Source of the DNA: Pseudalkalibacillus berkeleyi
GTDB taxonomy: Bacteria; Bacillota; Bacilli; Bacillales; Fictibacillaceae
Length of the DNA stretch: 64,000 bases
Reading direction: 5' to 3'
Assembly (NCBI RefSeq): GCF_021608225.1
Contig: NZ_JAKIJS010000001.1
Coordinates: forward strand, 2,418,001 to 2,482,000
Positions 36,727 through 45,040 of this stretch are shown here, one piece after another. Made by a program: the position numbers and the translations under genes. The notes beneath the pieces are model-generated. The model made no database searches. It was given only the letters and a program-made list of their open reading frames with translations, and had not been told where the DNA came from. Within the stretch, counting starts at the first letter, position 1; each line of letters begins with the position of its first letter.

Positions 36727-37008
36727 TTAGCAGCAGTCTTCTTGACCGAGGAAAACGAGTCCTGCGCCTTCGTCGGTTTGTTGGAAGTCTACTATAAGAT
36801 CCTGTGTATGTGTAACGATACGTTCATCAAATGATACACGGATGCCGTTCAATTCTTCTACTTTGTCCGTTTCTTGTGGCTCATCCAGAGCCATTCCCAA
36901 TTTGGGACCACCTCAGCCCATACCTGCAAAATAAATACGGATTCCTTTTGCATCGTGCTGATGAAGGATCCCTTCAATCGCTTGTTTCGCTTTATCTGTA
37001 ATTTGCAA
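36727..37008 (-). CDS. HesB/IscA-like protein with in-frame UGA (candidate selenoprotein)
   Basis: 93 codons from a TTG at 37008 (GAGGGGG about 10 bases upstream) to TAA at 36727. Codon 32 is TGA (36913-36915), in the context AGMG-TGA-GGPKLGMAL; in the Cys-bearing relatives I know this position is the conserved cysteine of HesB-like proteins (GMGCGGP). The frame is otherwise open and ends in a CC pair, as usual for this family. A hairpin 25 bases after the UGA (36877-36893) fits a bacterial SECIS. Fifth and last gene of arsR-arsB-arsC-arsI-hesB. Alternatives: a single-base nonsense mutation or a sequencing error. Sec decoding needs selA, selB, selC and selD elsewhere; none is in this window. 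Confidence 0.75.
36877..36893 (-). other. Candidate bacterial SECIS hairpin
   Basis: On the minus strand: TGGCTC, loop TGGAT, GAGCCA. A six-pair stem with a five-base loop carrying G in its first two bases, with 25 bases between the UGA and the loop. This matches the general description of bSECIS elements (loop about 16-37 bases after the UGA). A nearer hairpin TCCC/GGGA lies too close to the UGA. Confidence 0.5.
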
Positions 37009-37086
37009 TGATCTTCCCCCTCACTCTATCTTTGGTAGACTCTCTCAGTGTAGTGTATTCGCGAGCAATCCTCAACGATAATCGAC

Positions 37087-37554
37087 CTATTTCTTAGGAG
37101 ATGTTAATTCTATATTAATCGCTTGAGGCTTTGGAGGTGCACAACATAGGGACATATCCCGAGCATCTCCAGCAGACTCAAATTCTGAATCCTCTTTCGT
37201 GTAGAAAATTTCCCACGCATTCCCGTCAGGATCATACACCCACACTTTATCTTGCACAGCGTAACAACAAGTCGTATCCATCTCATCTATTAATAATAAT
37301 CCCGATTCACGAAGGCGCTCACCCATTTTCAGGACATCTTCAGTATTGTCCACTTGGAATCCTAAGTGATTCAACACACCGTCTTTGTTGAAATCACGTT
37401 CGTTCAGTGAGAAATGTAGAGCTGGTGAATCGAGCTCGAATTTAGCATAATTCTCCTTCACCTTAGTCGGACCTTCACCGAAGAAACTTTTATAAAATGC
37501 CAACGACTTCTCCAAATCACTGCAGTTTACAGCAACATGCATTCGGTTAATCAT
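37087..37554 (-). CDS. arsI: ArsI/CadI-type VOC-fold protein
   Basis: 155 residues with the vicinal-oxygen-chelate fold: metal-binding HVAVNCSDLEKSLAFY at the start, LNHLGFQV in the middle and a glutamate in GNAWEIFYT. The paired cysteines in DTTCCYA are the mark of ArsI, which splits the carbon-arsenic bond of trivalent methyl and phenyl arsenicals using Fe(II) and oxygen; a second CC pair lies near the end (SLCCAPP). CadI heavy-metal proteins share this family. In the ars operon after arsC. Confidence 0.9.
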   Translation of the reverse strand: MINRMHVAVNCSDLEKSLAFYKSFFGEGPTKVKENYAKFELDSPALHFSLNERDFNKDGVLNHLGFQVDNTEDVLKMGERLRESGLLLIDEMDTTCCYAVQDKVWVYDPDGNAWEIFYTKEDSEFESAGDARDMSLCCAPPKPQAINIELTSPKK

Positions 37555-37575
37555 GAAATCCTCTCCTTTTCTCGT

Positions 37576-37995
37576 TTACTTGCCTTCTTTTGCAAACTTT
37601 TGAATTCGTTCTTCGATTTCATTACGAACGCGCTGGAAGAATGCCCATTTTTCCTCTTCTGTTCCTTCCGCTTTCGCAGGATCATCAAAACCCCAGTGGT
37701 CATTTTTTACATGGGAAGGTGTTGTCGGACATTTGTCAGCTGCATCTCCACAAAGTGTAACGACAAGATCCGCTTTATTCAAAATTTCACGATCAATGAT
37801 ATCTGAAGTTTGGTCTGTAATATCAATTTCAACTTCGTTCATTGCTTTTACCGCATTCGGGTTCAGTCCATGTGCTTCGATTCCTGCAGAATAGACGTCA
37901 TAACGATCTCCTAAGTATTTCTTTCCAAATCCTTCTGCCATCTGACTGCGGCAAGAATTCCCTGTGCACAAAAAGTAAATAATCGGTTTAGACAT
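37576..37995 (-). CDS. arsC: Arsenate reductase (thioredoxin-coupled)
   Basis: 139 residues, low-molecular-weight phosphatase fold. Catalytic loop [14 protein letters not shown] (first Cys near residue 11), and the second and third redox cysteines in [12 protein letters not shown]. Matches the Bacillus/pI258 ArsC type that reduces arsenate to arsenite with thioredoxin. Located between arsB and arsI. Confidence 0.96.
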   Translation of the reverse strand: MSKPIIYFLCTGNSCRSQMAEGFGKKYLGDRYDVYSAGIEAHGLNPNAVKAMNEVEIDITDQTSDIIDREILNKADLVVTLCGDAADKCPTTPSHVKNDHWGFDDPAKAEGTEEEKWAFFQRVRNEIEERIQKFAKEGK

Positions 37996-38021
37996 TGTAA
38001 AAACTCCTTCAAGTTATATTT

Positions 38022-39320
38022 TTATGAAATAATCGAAAGCCAAATATATAGGCCGGTTAATGTGATAAATAGTGTTGGAACGGTCAGGATAATTCCGATT
38101 TTAAAATAGTATCCCCATGATATTTTAACACCTTTTAACGATAGAACGTGAAGCCAAAGTAACGTTGCAAGGGACCCAATCGGTGTAATTTTCGGACCTA
38201 AGTCTGATCCAATCACATTCGCATAAATCAATGCTTCACGGATTGTACCGCTCGTCGCCGTATCTTGAATCGCTAGTGCATCAATCATAACGGTCGGCAT
38301 ATTGTTCATAATCGACGACAAGATTGCCGCAATGAAGCCCATTGAAATCGTCGCCACGAATAAACCTTGATCAGCTGCTGCTTCAATTACGACAGCCAAT
38401 ACATCCGTTAACCCTTCATTTCGCAAACCATAAACGACAACGTACATTCCGATGGAGAAGAACACGATTGCCCAAGGTGCACCCTTTATCACCTTCTTTG
38501 TTTCAACTGCTGAGCTTTTACGAGCCATGAATAAGAAGAAAATCGCGACAATACCGGCAATAATCGAAACCGGAATACCGAAAAATTCACTCGCAAAATA
38601 TCCGCTCAACAATACCGTAAGTACAAGCCAAGATAATCGGAACATCTTATCATCTCGAATAGCTTCAACCGGCTTCTTTAACTGATCTACTTCGTAGTCT
38701 TTCGGTATATCTTTTCGGAAAAATAACCACAAGACCGCAATACTCGCAACAATTGAGAACAAGTTCGGAACAACCATCCGTGATGCATACTCAACAAATC
38801 CAATATCAAACACATCTGCGGAAACGATGTTCACAAGATTACTGACAACGAGCGGTAAGGATGTTGTATCCGCGATAAATCCACTCGCCATAATGAACGG
38901 GAATATCATGCGCTCTTTAAAGTTGAGTGCCCGTACCATCGCAAGGACGATCGGTGTCAAAATCAACGCAGCACCGTCATTCGCGAAAAATGCCGCGACA
39001 ATTGCACCTAAGATCGTTACGTAAATGAACATCTTCACGCCGTTACCTTTTGCAATCCGTGCCATATGTAAAGCAGACCACTCAAAGAACCCAATCTCGT
39101 CTAATATAAGTGAAATGATGATGATTGCGATGAAAGCAAGTGTCGCGTTCCAAACGATATCCGTGACAGCAACGACATCACCTAAATTAACGACACCTAC
39201 AAGTAATGCTACAATTGCGCCCCCACAAGCTGACCATCCAATTCCTAAACCTTTAGGTTGCCAGATGACAAGGACTAATGTAATGACAAATATAATGACT
39301 GATAAAAATACTGATAACAA
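38022..39320 (-). CDS. arsB: ArsB arsenite efflux permease
   Basis: 432 residues with 11-12 membrane helices, of the ArsB/NhaD ion transporter superfamily, with the ArsB segments [20 protein letters not shown] and [14 protein letters not shown]. It expels arsenite and antimonite using membrane potential; no arsA is present. Second gene of the ars operon. Confidence 0.95.
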   Translation of the reverse strand: MLSVFLSVIIFVITLVLVIWQPKGLGIGWSACGGAIVALLVGVVNLGDVVAVTDIVWNATLAFIAIIIISLILDEIGFFEWSALHMARIAKGNGVKMFIYVTILGAIVAAFFANDGAALILTPIVLAMVRALNFKERMIFPFIMASGFIADTTSLPLVVSNLVNIVSADVFDIGFVEYASRMVVPNLFSIVASIAVLWLFFRKDIPKDYEVDQLKKPVEAIRDDKMFRLSWLVLTVLLSGYFASEFFGIPVSIIAGIVAIFFLFMARKSSAVETKKVIKGAPWAIVFFSIGMYVVVYGLRNEGLTDVLAVVIEAAADQGLFVATISMGFIAAILSSIMNNMPTVMIDALAIQDTATSGTIREALIYANVIGSDLGPKITPIGSLATLLWLHVLSLKGVKISWGYYFKIGIILTVPTLFITLTGLYIWLSIIS

Positions 39321-39353
39321 AACGTTAACCTCCAGTAGTTCAACCCCTAGCTA

Positions 39354-39698
39354 TTACGTACAGCTTATACTCAATCCAGCTTTCTCGAGATCCTCTAGCT
39401 GTTTTTCAGAGTCAGGAACATAGTTCAATATATCTTTTACCAACGGATACCCTTCATATTCTTGATTAATGGAATAATAAATCCATTGACCCTTTCGAGT
39501 TTCCTTAACGAGTCTTGCATCTCTTAGTTTGCGCAAGTGCTGACTAATCGAAGGCTGGCTCATCTGGATGATTTCAACAAACTCACAGACACAACACTCT
39601 CTCACATTTAATAATCCCATAATCGTTAGCCTCGTTTTATCTCCAAGAAGCTTCACAGTTTGGGACACTTCTGTCATATTTAAAGCCGTTTCTTTCAT
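39354..39698 (-). CDS. arsR: ArsR family arsenic-responsive repressor
   Basis: 114 residues from the ATG at 39698 (GGGGGTGA close upstream; TTG one codon earlier also open). Winged helix with recognition helix QPSISQHLRKLRDARLV; metal-binding ECCVCEF corresponds to the ELCVCDL site of ArsR. A further Cys lies at the very C-terminus (SISCT). As(III) binding frees the operator at 39725-39746 and the operon downstream. Confidence 0.95.
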   Translation of the reverse strand: MKETALNMTEVSQTVKLLGDKTRLTIMGLLNVRECCVCEFVEIIQMSQPSISQHLRKLRDARLVKETRKGQWIYYSINQEYEGYPLVKDILNYVPDSEKQLEDLEKAGLSISCT

Positions 39699-39724
39699 CA
39701 ACTCACCCCCTTATCGATTATCAT

Positions 39725-39746
39725 TATATAAGCATATACTTATATA
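39725..39746. promoter_or_regulatory. Candidate ArsR operator
   Basis: Inverted repeat TATATAAG-CATATA-CTTATATA, 27 bases upstream of arsR, in the region shared with the divergent crcB genes. Confidence 0.7.
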
Positions 39747-39819
39747 CACAAGTGAAAAGTATTGAAAGGACCCGAAATATGATACATTAAACATAAATCT
39801 GTAAAGAGGTGTGTAAGTT

Positions 39820-40200
39820 TTGAACCTGCTAATGGTTGTAATCGGAGGTTTTTTTGGATCTATTTTCAGATTTCTACTCGGAGAATGGATCCCAACTTCA
39901 TCAGGATTTCCAATAGGTACATTAACTGTGAACCTCTTAGGCTGCTTGTTTCTCGGTTGGTTTACTGCCTTTTTGTTGCAGAAATTTTTACATACCCAGT
40001 TGATCCTGCTTATTGGAACTGGCTTTACAGGCTCTTTCACAACCTTTTCAACCTTTTCAGTAGAAACGGTTCACCTCATGCAAAACGGACTTTTCCTAAT
40101 TGCAGGTTCTTATGTGGTAATCAGCGTCTTAGTCGGCATTGCTCTAGCGTTCTTCGGTTATAAAATCGGATTAAAGCCTAAAGTAGGTGATCTCCAATGA
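39820..40200 (+). CDS. crcB: CrcB/Fluc fluoride channel subunit 1
   Basis: 126 residues, four membrane helices. Signatures GGFFGSIFRFLLGEW (start), GTLTVNLLGCLFLG (break of helix 2) and GFTGSFTTFSTFSVE with the phenylalanines of the fluoride path. TTG start with GAGGTGTG upstream. The stop overlaps the start of the second subunit by four bases. Twin crcB genes encode antiparallel heterodimers that export fluoride. No fluoride riboswitch is seen upstream. Confidence 0.95.
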   Translation: MNLLMVVIGGFFGSIFRFLLGEWIPTSSGFPIGTLTVNLLGCLFLGWFTAFLLQKFLHTQLILLIGTGFTGSFTTFSTFSVETVHLMQNGLFLIAGSYVVISVLVGIALAFFGYKIGLKPKVGDLQ

Positions 40201-40556
40201 TGATCTTGATTGGATTAGGAGGCTCACTAGGGGCAGCAGCGCGGTATTTAATCGGACAATTTTTACATAATAAAAGCCCTAACAGCTGGATGAATGGGAC
40301 TTGGGTCGTCAATATTGCAGGCTCCTTTCTGTTAGGAATACTTGCAAGCTTATACACAACTGATTCACTCACAGAATGGATCTGGTTGTTTTTCGGAATT
40401 GGCTTTTGCGGAGCTTTTACGACGTTTTCAACCTTTAGTGTGGAAGCGCTCAAAATGCTCCAAAGCGAAAAGTACACACAAGCTATCCTTTATATCGTCA
40501 CTTCAGTTTTCCTTGGAGCAATCGCAGCATTCACCGGATTTATAGTTGAAATATAA
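40197..40556 (+). CDS. crcB: CrcB/Fluc fluoride channel subunit 2
   Basis: 119 residues, four membrane helices; signatures GGSLGAAARYLIGQ, GTWVVNIAGSFLLG and GFCGAFTTFSTFSVE. Paralogue of the preceding gene, which it overlaps by four bases; the pair should form one heterodimeric channel with opposed topology. Followed by a strong terminator. Confidence 0.95.
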   Translation: MMILIGLGGSLGAAARYLIGQFLHNKSPNSWMNGTWVVNIAGSFLLGILASLYTTDSLTEWIWLFFGIGFCGAFTTFSTFSVEALKMLQSEKYTQAILYIVTSVFLGAIAAFTGFIVEI

Positions 40557-40586
40557 AATGACGTCAGTTCTTCTCTGACGTCATTT
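40556..40586. terminator. Bidirectional terminator
   Basis: Twelve-pair perfect stem AAATGACGTCAG / CTGACGTCATTT, loop TTCTTCT, between convergent crcB and kinase-like genes. It overlaps the stop region of both. Confidence 0.85.
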
Positions 40587-41201
40587 GTTCGATCTCAGCG
40601 TCCTAAATGGGAGGACGATTTTTTTATAGTACAATTTCACAAGTTCAATGATGGTTCTCGGAACCTTCTTCATGAAATATTTTCTCTCATAAAAACGCTC
40701 ATGGGCAAACTTTAAGTCATCCCATTGTGTGCAAGCTTTAACTTGCTTAAACCTGACAACATCGATGACTTTGATCGTTCCTTCATGCGTGAGAATCAAA
40801 TTTTGAAGGTGAATATCTGACGGATTCAATCCTTTCGATCGAGCATAAGCCAACGCCTTATCCACTTCATCTATCATCTCTTTCGTGATGCGAATCCCTT
40901 TGTGCAAGCAGTCATAGAACGTATGACCTTCAATATACTCCATTACAATATAGTTATGGCCGACTTCATATACCTCTGGATAGTACGGTGAGCCTTCTAA
41001 CTTCGTATATATATCCGCTTCTTGCTTAGCAAGATGCTCAAACTCTGTAAAGAAGATTTTAATCGCATAACCTGTCTGTTCATCTTTAAAAACGAATGCA
41101 CTTCGTCCCTTGCCAATCAAAGTATACGATTCGGGCTTCTGAATTAACTGGTTAGACTGGATCGATACTTGATCTGTTAATTGTTGCGTTGTGGGATGCA
41201 T
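40581..41201 (-). CDS. Protein-kinase-like protein (YrzF/YbdM type)
   Basis: 206 residues from the ATG at 41201 (GAGGGG seven bases upstream). A compact kinase fold: glycine-rich loop LIGKGRSAFVFKDE, lysine in YAIKIF, hinge YIVMEYIEGHTF, catalytic loop LNPSDIHLQNLIL (Asp and Asn present, HRD replaced by SDI) and metal loop VIDVVRF (DFG degenerate). About 208 residues is short for a Ser/Thr kinase but usual for this Bacillus group. No membrane helix. Substrate unknown. Confidence 0.85.
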   Translation of the reverse strand: MHPTTQQLTDQVSIQSNQLIQKPESYTLIGKGRSAFVFKDEQTGYAIKIFFTEFEHLAKQEADIYTKLEGSPYYPEVYEVGHNYIVMEYIEGHTFYDCLHKGIRITKEMIDEVDKALAYARSKGLNPSDIHLQNLILTHEGTIKVIDVVRFKQVKACTQWDDLKFAHERFYERKYFMKKVPRTIIELVKLYYKKIVLPFRTLRSNK

Positions 41202-41351
41202 AGCCATTCCCCTCTATCGTTTTATTTGTAAGCTCTAAAGCTATTGATTAAGACTTTGGTTTCATCTTAATTAAAACGATTCGCCAAAAGAAACGAAATT
41301 GTTTGGGTTGCGTCATCTACATGCCAACAAATGGCACGTAAAGTGTGACAG

Positions 41352-41771
41352 TTATTTGACGATCATGACTGGGCATTGGACACGCTTTGCAACCTTATGG
41401 CTTACGCTACCTAATACCATTTCTTGAAATGTATTCAATCCTCGACTACCAATTACAACGAGATCATAGGGGTTTTCATTCGCGTATTGAACAATTGTAG
41501 GCCCAGGTTCTCCTCTTAAAACTTTAATGTCATAAGTGATCCCCTGCTCTTGTAAAATTGCCTCTGTATGATGAAGGCGTTGTTTACGTTTCTCCTCTAT
41601 TCCCTCTTTACTGCCTTGAGAAAGGACGTCCGATTTTGATGTGGCCCCATCAATAACATATAATACTGTCACCTTAGCGGATTCATTACCATTAACGATC
41701 ATACTTACTTTTTCGGCAGCTCTTATTGCATGATCTGATCCATCTGATGCTAGAAGTATTTGTGTAAACAT
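41352..41771 (-). CDS. Universal stress protein UspA family
   Basis: 139 residues from the ATG at 41771 (AGGAGG seven bases upstream; ATGACA directly after that site is unlikely as start). The ATP-binding motif near the end, GSRGLNTFQEMVLGSVS, and the N-terminal LLASDGSD loop are intact, indicating an ATP-binding Usp. Single gene; divergent from the sulP-type transporter. The 357-base gap upstream holds the leader described separately. Confidence 0.93.
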   Translation of the reverse strand: MFTQILLASDGSDHAIRAAEKVSMIVNGNESAKVTVLYVIDGATSKSDVLSQGSKEGIEEKRKQRLHHTEAILQEQGITYDIKVLRGEPGPTIVQYANENPYDLVVIGSRGLNTFQEMVLGSVSHKVAKRVQCPVMIVK

Positions 41772-41980
41772 TGTCATCCTCCTCACAGCTACAAACACAG
41801 CTTATCTATTTTAATTTTCTCACTTTTTTAATAAATTTACAATTGCCTAACGATATCCCATATTTCTCCTAAAAGTAAATTCATCAAGTTGCACCCTCTG
41901 AGTGAGTATTTCGTCGATAATGGAAGAAATCAAAGAAAGTTTACGCTTTCTTAGGACTATCTTTCCTACGCAAACGATGT

Positions 41981-42040
41981 TATAATCCGATATGTTCACA
42001 ACGGCCCCGACTTTCATGAGAGTTGAAAGTCTGTTTTTTT
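41981..42040 (+). promoter_or_regulatory. Promoter -10 and leader terminator before the SulP gene
   Basis: TATAAT at 41981-41986 (no good -35 seen). Then GACTTTC (42009-42015) pairs with GAAAGTC (42025-42031), followed by TGTTTTTTT: an intrinsic terminator about 90 bases ahead of the TTG start. This suggests either an attenuated leader or the end of a small RNA. No known riboswitch was recognised. Remaining gap bases 41772-41980 show nothing. Confidence 0.55.
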
Positions 42041-42128
42041 GAAATGCGAATGTAAGCCGCCACGTAACGGATTACAGAAGCGCTTGTTTTAAATAAATAA
42101 AAAAGAAAGAGAGAGGTGCAATACACTT

Positions 42129-43601
42129 TTGAACGTACAAAAATTACAACAAGAATGGTTTGGCAACATTAGAGGAGATATCTTAGCAGGTATCGTCGTT
42201 GCTCTAGCCTTAATTCCTGAAGCCATTGCCTTTTCAATCATTGCTGGGGTCGATCCGATGGTCGGTCTATATGCATCGTTTTGTATCGCGGTTGTGATTG
42301 CCTTTGTCGGTGGACGTCCAGGTATGATTTCTGCTGCAACCGGAGCGATGGCCCTATTAATGACAACACTTGTCGCTGATCACGGTCTTCAATATCTATT
42401 AGCCGCTACAGTCTTGACGGGTGTCATTCAATTATTAATGGGTGTCTTAAAGCTGGGTAAAGTAATGAAATTCATCCCTAAGTCCGTCATGGTCGGATTC
42501 GTTAACGCACTAGCTATTTTGATCTTTATGGCTCAACTACCACATTTCATAGGTGAAACTTGGATTATGTATGCGATGGTAGCCGGAGCATTAGCAATCA
42601 TATATATTTTACCGAGGTTTACAAAAGCCGTTCCTTCTCCATTAATTGCAATCATCGTAATGACGATCATTGCGGTTACGTCAGGAGTAGGTGTAAGAAC
42701 TGTTGGGGATATGGGAGAGTTAACACAAGCATTACCATTGTTCTTAATTCCAGAAATTCCATTGAACTTCGAGACATTGCAAATCATTTTCCCATACTCT
42801 TTTGCATTAGCGATTGTCGGTTTGCTTGAATCACTTCTCACTGCTCAAATCGTAGATGATATGACAGATACGGAAAGTGATAAGAACCGTGAAGCGAAAG
42901 GTCAAGGTGCTGCAAACATCGTTGCTGGATTTTTCGGAGGAATGGCTGGTTGTGCAATGATTGGACAATCTGTTATCAACGTAAAATCTGGTGGCCGTGG
43001 TCGACTATCGACCTTAGTCGCCGGTGTTGTTTTGATGCTACTCATTCTCGTATTCAACAACGTCCTTGTTCAAATTCCAATGGCAGCACTTGTCGGCGTA
43101 ATGATTATGGTATCGATCGGAACATTCGATTGGTCTTCATTAACGAAACTCCATGTCATGCCTAAGACTGACGCAGCTGTAATGATCGTGACCGTTGTGA
43201 CTGTAGTATTTACACACGATCTATCCAAAGGCGTTATTGCCGGTGTCATTCTAAGTGCAATCTTCTTTGCTGCAAAAATTTCGAAGGTTCATGTAGATAC
43301 GATGATTGAGGATAAAACGAACGCAAAAACGTATCAAGTACGCGGACAGCTATTCTTCGCATCCGTTACAGAATTCGTTTCAAAGTTTGATTTTAAAGAC
43401 AACGTAGATACAGTGATCATCGACTTCACTCATGCACATTGCTGGGACGATTCAGCTGTCGGTGCAGTCGATAAAATCGTACTGAAATACAAGCAAAACG
43501 GAACACCCGTTAAAATCATCGGCTTGAACCCTGACAGCCATAAGCTGATCAACCGACTCGCCGTATACGACAAAGCCAATGTAAACATTGTGAACCATTA
43601 A
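42129..43601 (+). CDS. SulP family anion transporter with STAS domain
   Basis: 490 residues. Ten to twelve membrane helices with the SulP hallmarks [21 protein letters not shown] and [16 protein letters not shown], then a cytosolic STAS domain (about 390-490) containing [23 protein letters not shown]. SulP members carry sulfate, bicarbonate or other anions by sodium or proton symport; the exact substrate is not defined. Start is TTG with GAGAGGTG upstream. Followed by a terminator. Confidence 0.93.
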   Translation: MNVQKLQQEWFGNIRGDILAGIVVALALIPEAIAFSIIAGVDPMVGLYASFCIAVVIAFVGGRPGMISAATGAMALLMTTLVADHGLQYLLAATVLTGVIQLLMGVLKLGKVMKFIPKSVMVGFVNALAILIFMAQLPHFIGETWIMYAMVAGALAIIYILPRFTKAVPSPLIAIIVMTIIAVTSGVGVRTVGDMGELTQALPLFLIPEIPLNFETLQIIFPYSFALAIVGLLESLLTAQIVDDMTDTESDKNREAKGQGAANIVAGFFGGMAGCAMIGQSVINVKSGGRGRLSTLVAGVVLMLLILVFNNVLVQIPMAALVGVMIMVSIGTFDWSSLTKLHVMPKTDAAVMIVTVVTVVFTHDLSKGVIAGVILSAIFFAAKISKVHVDTMIEDKTNAKTYQVRGQLFFASVTEFVSKFDFKDNVDTVIIDFTHAHCWDDSAVGAVDKIVLKYKQNGTPVKIIGLNPDSHKLINRLAVYDKANVNIVNH

Positions 43602-43615
43602 TATATGGAGAAAAG

Positions 43616-43647
43616 TGCTGGACCAAACCTGGTTCAGCATTTTTTTA
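43616..43647 (+). terminator. SulP terminator
   Basis: Ten-pair stem TGCTGGACCA / TGGTTCAGCA (one G-U) and seven T. Confidence 0.9.
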
Positions 43648-43706
43648 TATAAAATACTAAGGGACATGTTCATTATAGGTAAACGATTACTAGAATCCGG
43701 TTAGCT

Positions 43707-44693
43707 TTATGACCTGTACTTTGGCCAGAGTGAACTAAGAATGTAAGAGCGGTTTTTGCCGGTCCCCATGTGTTTTAGGTTTAGTGAAGATAAGAATCGG
43801 TATGATGTTGTCCTAGAGGGGATTTGAAGAAAAGATCTAAGCTGTTGATTGGAAATGCTCTTACCACATAAAAGGAAGTAGTCTCGAAGTGCATCGAGAT
43901 GTGCCTGTGGAGAAATGGTTTTACATTGAGGACAAATCCATTTTGAACGAGCTCTTTGCATAGGGATTGCTAAGCATTTAGGGCATTGAACTCCTGAAGT
44001 CAGTTTTTCTTTTGGGATGTTTAGTTTGGATAGAATGTCGGGGTGGTATGGAGTGTGGAACTGAATGATTTTTCTCTTGAGATTGATTAGCTCTTTTGCA
44101 GAGAACCATTCCTGTTTGTATGTTGCGTGGAGGTCATTAATTGTATCGAGGATTTTTGTATTGCGAATAACCTTTTTACGGAGTAGTTCTTCATTATTAT
44201 TCGGTATGATCTTGGCTTTGTTATTTGCTACAACAACAAATGAATTGATCGGAATTTGATCTGAAAACCCTTTACTTCTCAGCCACTGGATCAGTTGAAA
44301 ATGTTGATGCTCAACCTGCTGAATCGGGTCTTTATGAATCACTTCTTTATCAGCAATTTGTTGTATGAGCTGATTTTGATCGGTATCAAATAGGAGCGAT
44401 CCCGCCAAATTCTTCACTTCCATAAGGATGAAAAAAGTTGGATGGACTAAAAGCGTATCCATTTGAAAGAAATACTTACCACTACTCAATCGTGTCCCAT
44501 CAAAGATCAAATATTTATTGTCTCCAAGGAAGCTTAAATAGTAGTCTAAACTCCTCTCTCCCCACTCACCAGACCTGCTAGTTTCAAGCCACCCTTCAGC
44601 AATTGGCCTTGCAGGATGATCAGGCGTAATTCTTCTCATAAGCGCTTCCAGACTTTCAAGATATACATTTTTAAAGTAGATTTTTTGTGTCAA
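43707..44693 (-). CDS. NERD-domain nuclease-like protein with zinc ribbon and HTH, paralogue 1
   Basis: 328 residues from a TTG at 44693 (AGAAAGGAA about 8 bases before). NERD domain at about 40-165: GERSLDYYLSFLGDN, then FQMDTLLVH and ILMEVKN, giving the Asp..Glu-x-Lys arrangement of PD-(D/E)XK-related nucleases. A zinc ribbon CPKC..CPQC follows (about 238-260), then a C-terminal helix-turn-helix-like end (SNQQLRSFLQIPSRTTSYRF). Same layout as the protein at 47003-47974. A 21-bp tandem array (44779-44999) lies directly upstream. Cellular role of NERD proteins is not settled. Confidence 0.88.
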   Translation of the reverse strand: MTQKIYFKNVYLESLEALMRRITPDHPARPIAEGWLETSRSGEWGERSLDYYLSFLGDNKYLIFDGTRLSSGKYFFQMDTLLVHPTFFILMEVKNLAGSLLFDTDQNQLIQQIADKEVIHKDPIQQVEHQHFQLIQWLRSKGFSDQIPINSFVVVANNKAKIIPNNNEELLRKKVIRNTKILDTINDLHATYKQEWFSAKELINLKRKIIQFHTPYHPDILSKLNIPKEKLTSGVQCPKCLAIPMQRARSKWICPQCKTISPQAHLDALRDYFLLCGKSISNQQLRSFLQIPSRTTSYRFLSSLNLKHMGTGKNRSYILSSLWPKYRS

Positions 44694-44778
44694 AAAATCG
44701 TTCCTTTCTATTTTGTTTGATTATTCTTTCTGTATTTAACTGTAAATACCTGCTGAAAGACTCAACCTCTTCGCATTC

Positions 44779-44999
44779 GTTCCACTTCTCACTCCTTGTG
44801 TTCCACTTCTCACTCCTTGCGTTCCACTTCTCACTCCTTGCGTTCCACTTCTCACTCCTTGCGTTCCACTTCTCACTTCTTGCGTTCCACTTCTCACTTC
44901 TTGCGTTCCACTTCTCACTTCTTGCGTTCCACTTCTCACTTCTTGCGTTCCACTTCACACTCCTTGCGTTCCACTTCTCACTCCTTGCGTTCCACTTCT
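44779..44999. repeat. 21-bp tandem array, about 10.5 copies
   Basis: Ten full units and one half unit in perfect 21-base register; each contains TTCCACTTCTCACTCC or TTCCACTTCTCACTTC followed by TTGC. Units 5-8 carry CTTC where the others have CTCC, and unit 9 has CACACTCC. There are no spacers, so this is not a CRISPR array. It fills the gap between the NERD gene and the terminator of the Nif3-like gene; because the unit is a multiple of three without stops, it produces spurious reading frames. Confidence 0.95.
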
Positions 45000-45006
45000 A
45001 AAATAT

Positions 45007-45039
45007 AAAAAGGTACATCCATGGGGATGCACCTTTTTA
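45007..45039. terminator. Terminator of the Nif3-like gene
   Basis: AGGTACATCC pairs with GGATGCACCT (one mismatch); A-run before and T-run after, usable on both strands. Confidence 0.85.
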
Positions 45040-45040
45040 T

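Noticed and set aside
36727-37008. Plain pseudogene reading of the HesB-like gene
   Set aside because: Not excluded, but the sole lesion is a UGA at the conserved Cys, the rest is intact and a suitably placed hairpin follows, so a Sec codon is preferred for now.
39747-39819. Fluoride riboswitch before the crcB pair
   Set aside because: The region is short and lacks the conserved crcB-motif sequence; only a ribosome site is seen.
44671-45001. Long reading frames in both strands with heptapeptide repeats such as KWNARSE or LAFHFSL
   Set aside because: They arise because the 21-bp unit is a multiple of three and has no stop in several frames; no ribosome site or homology supports a protein.
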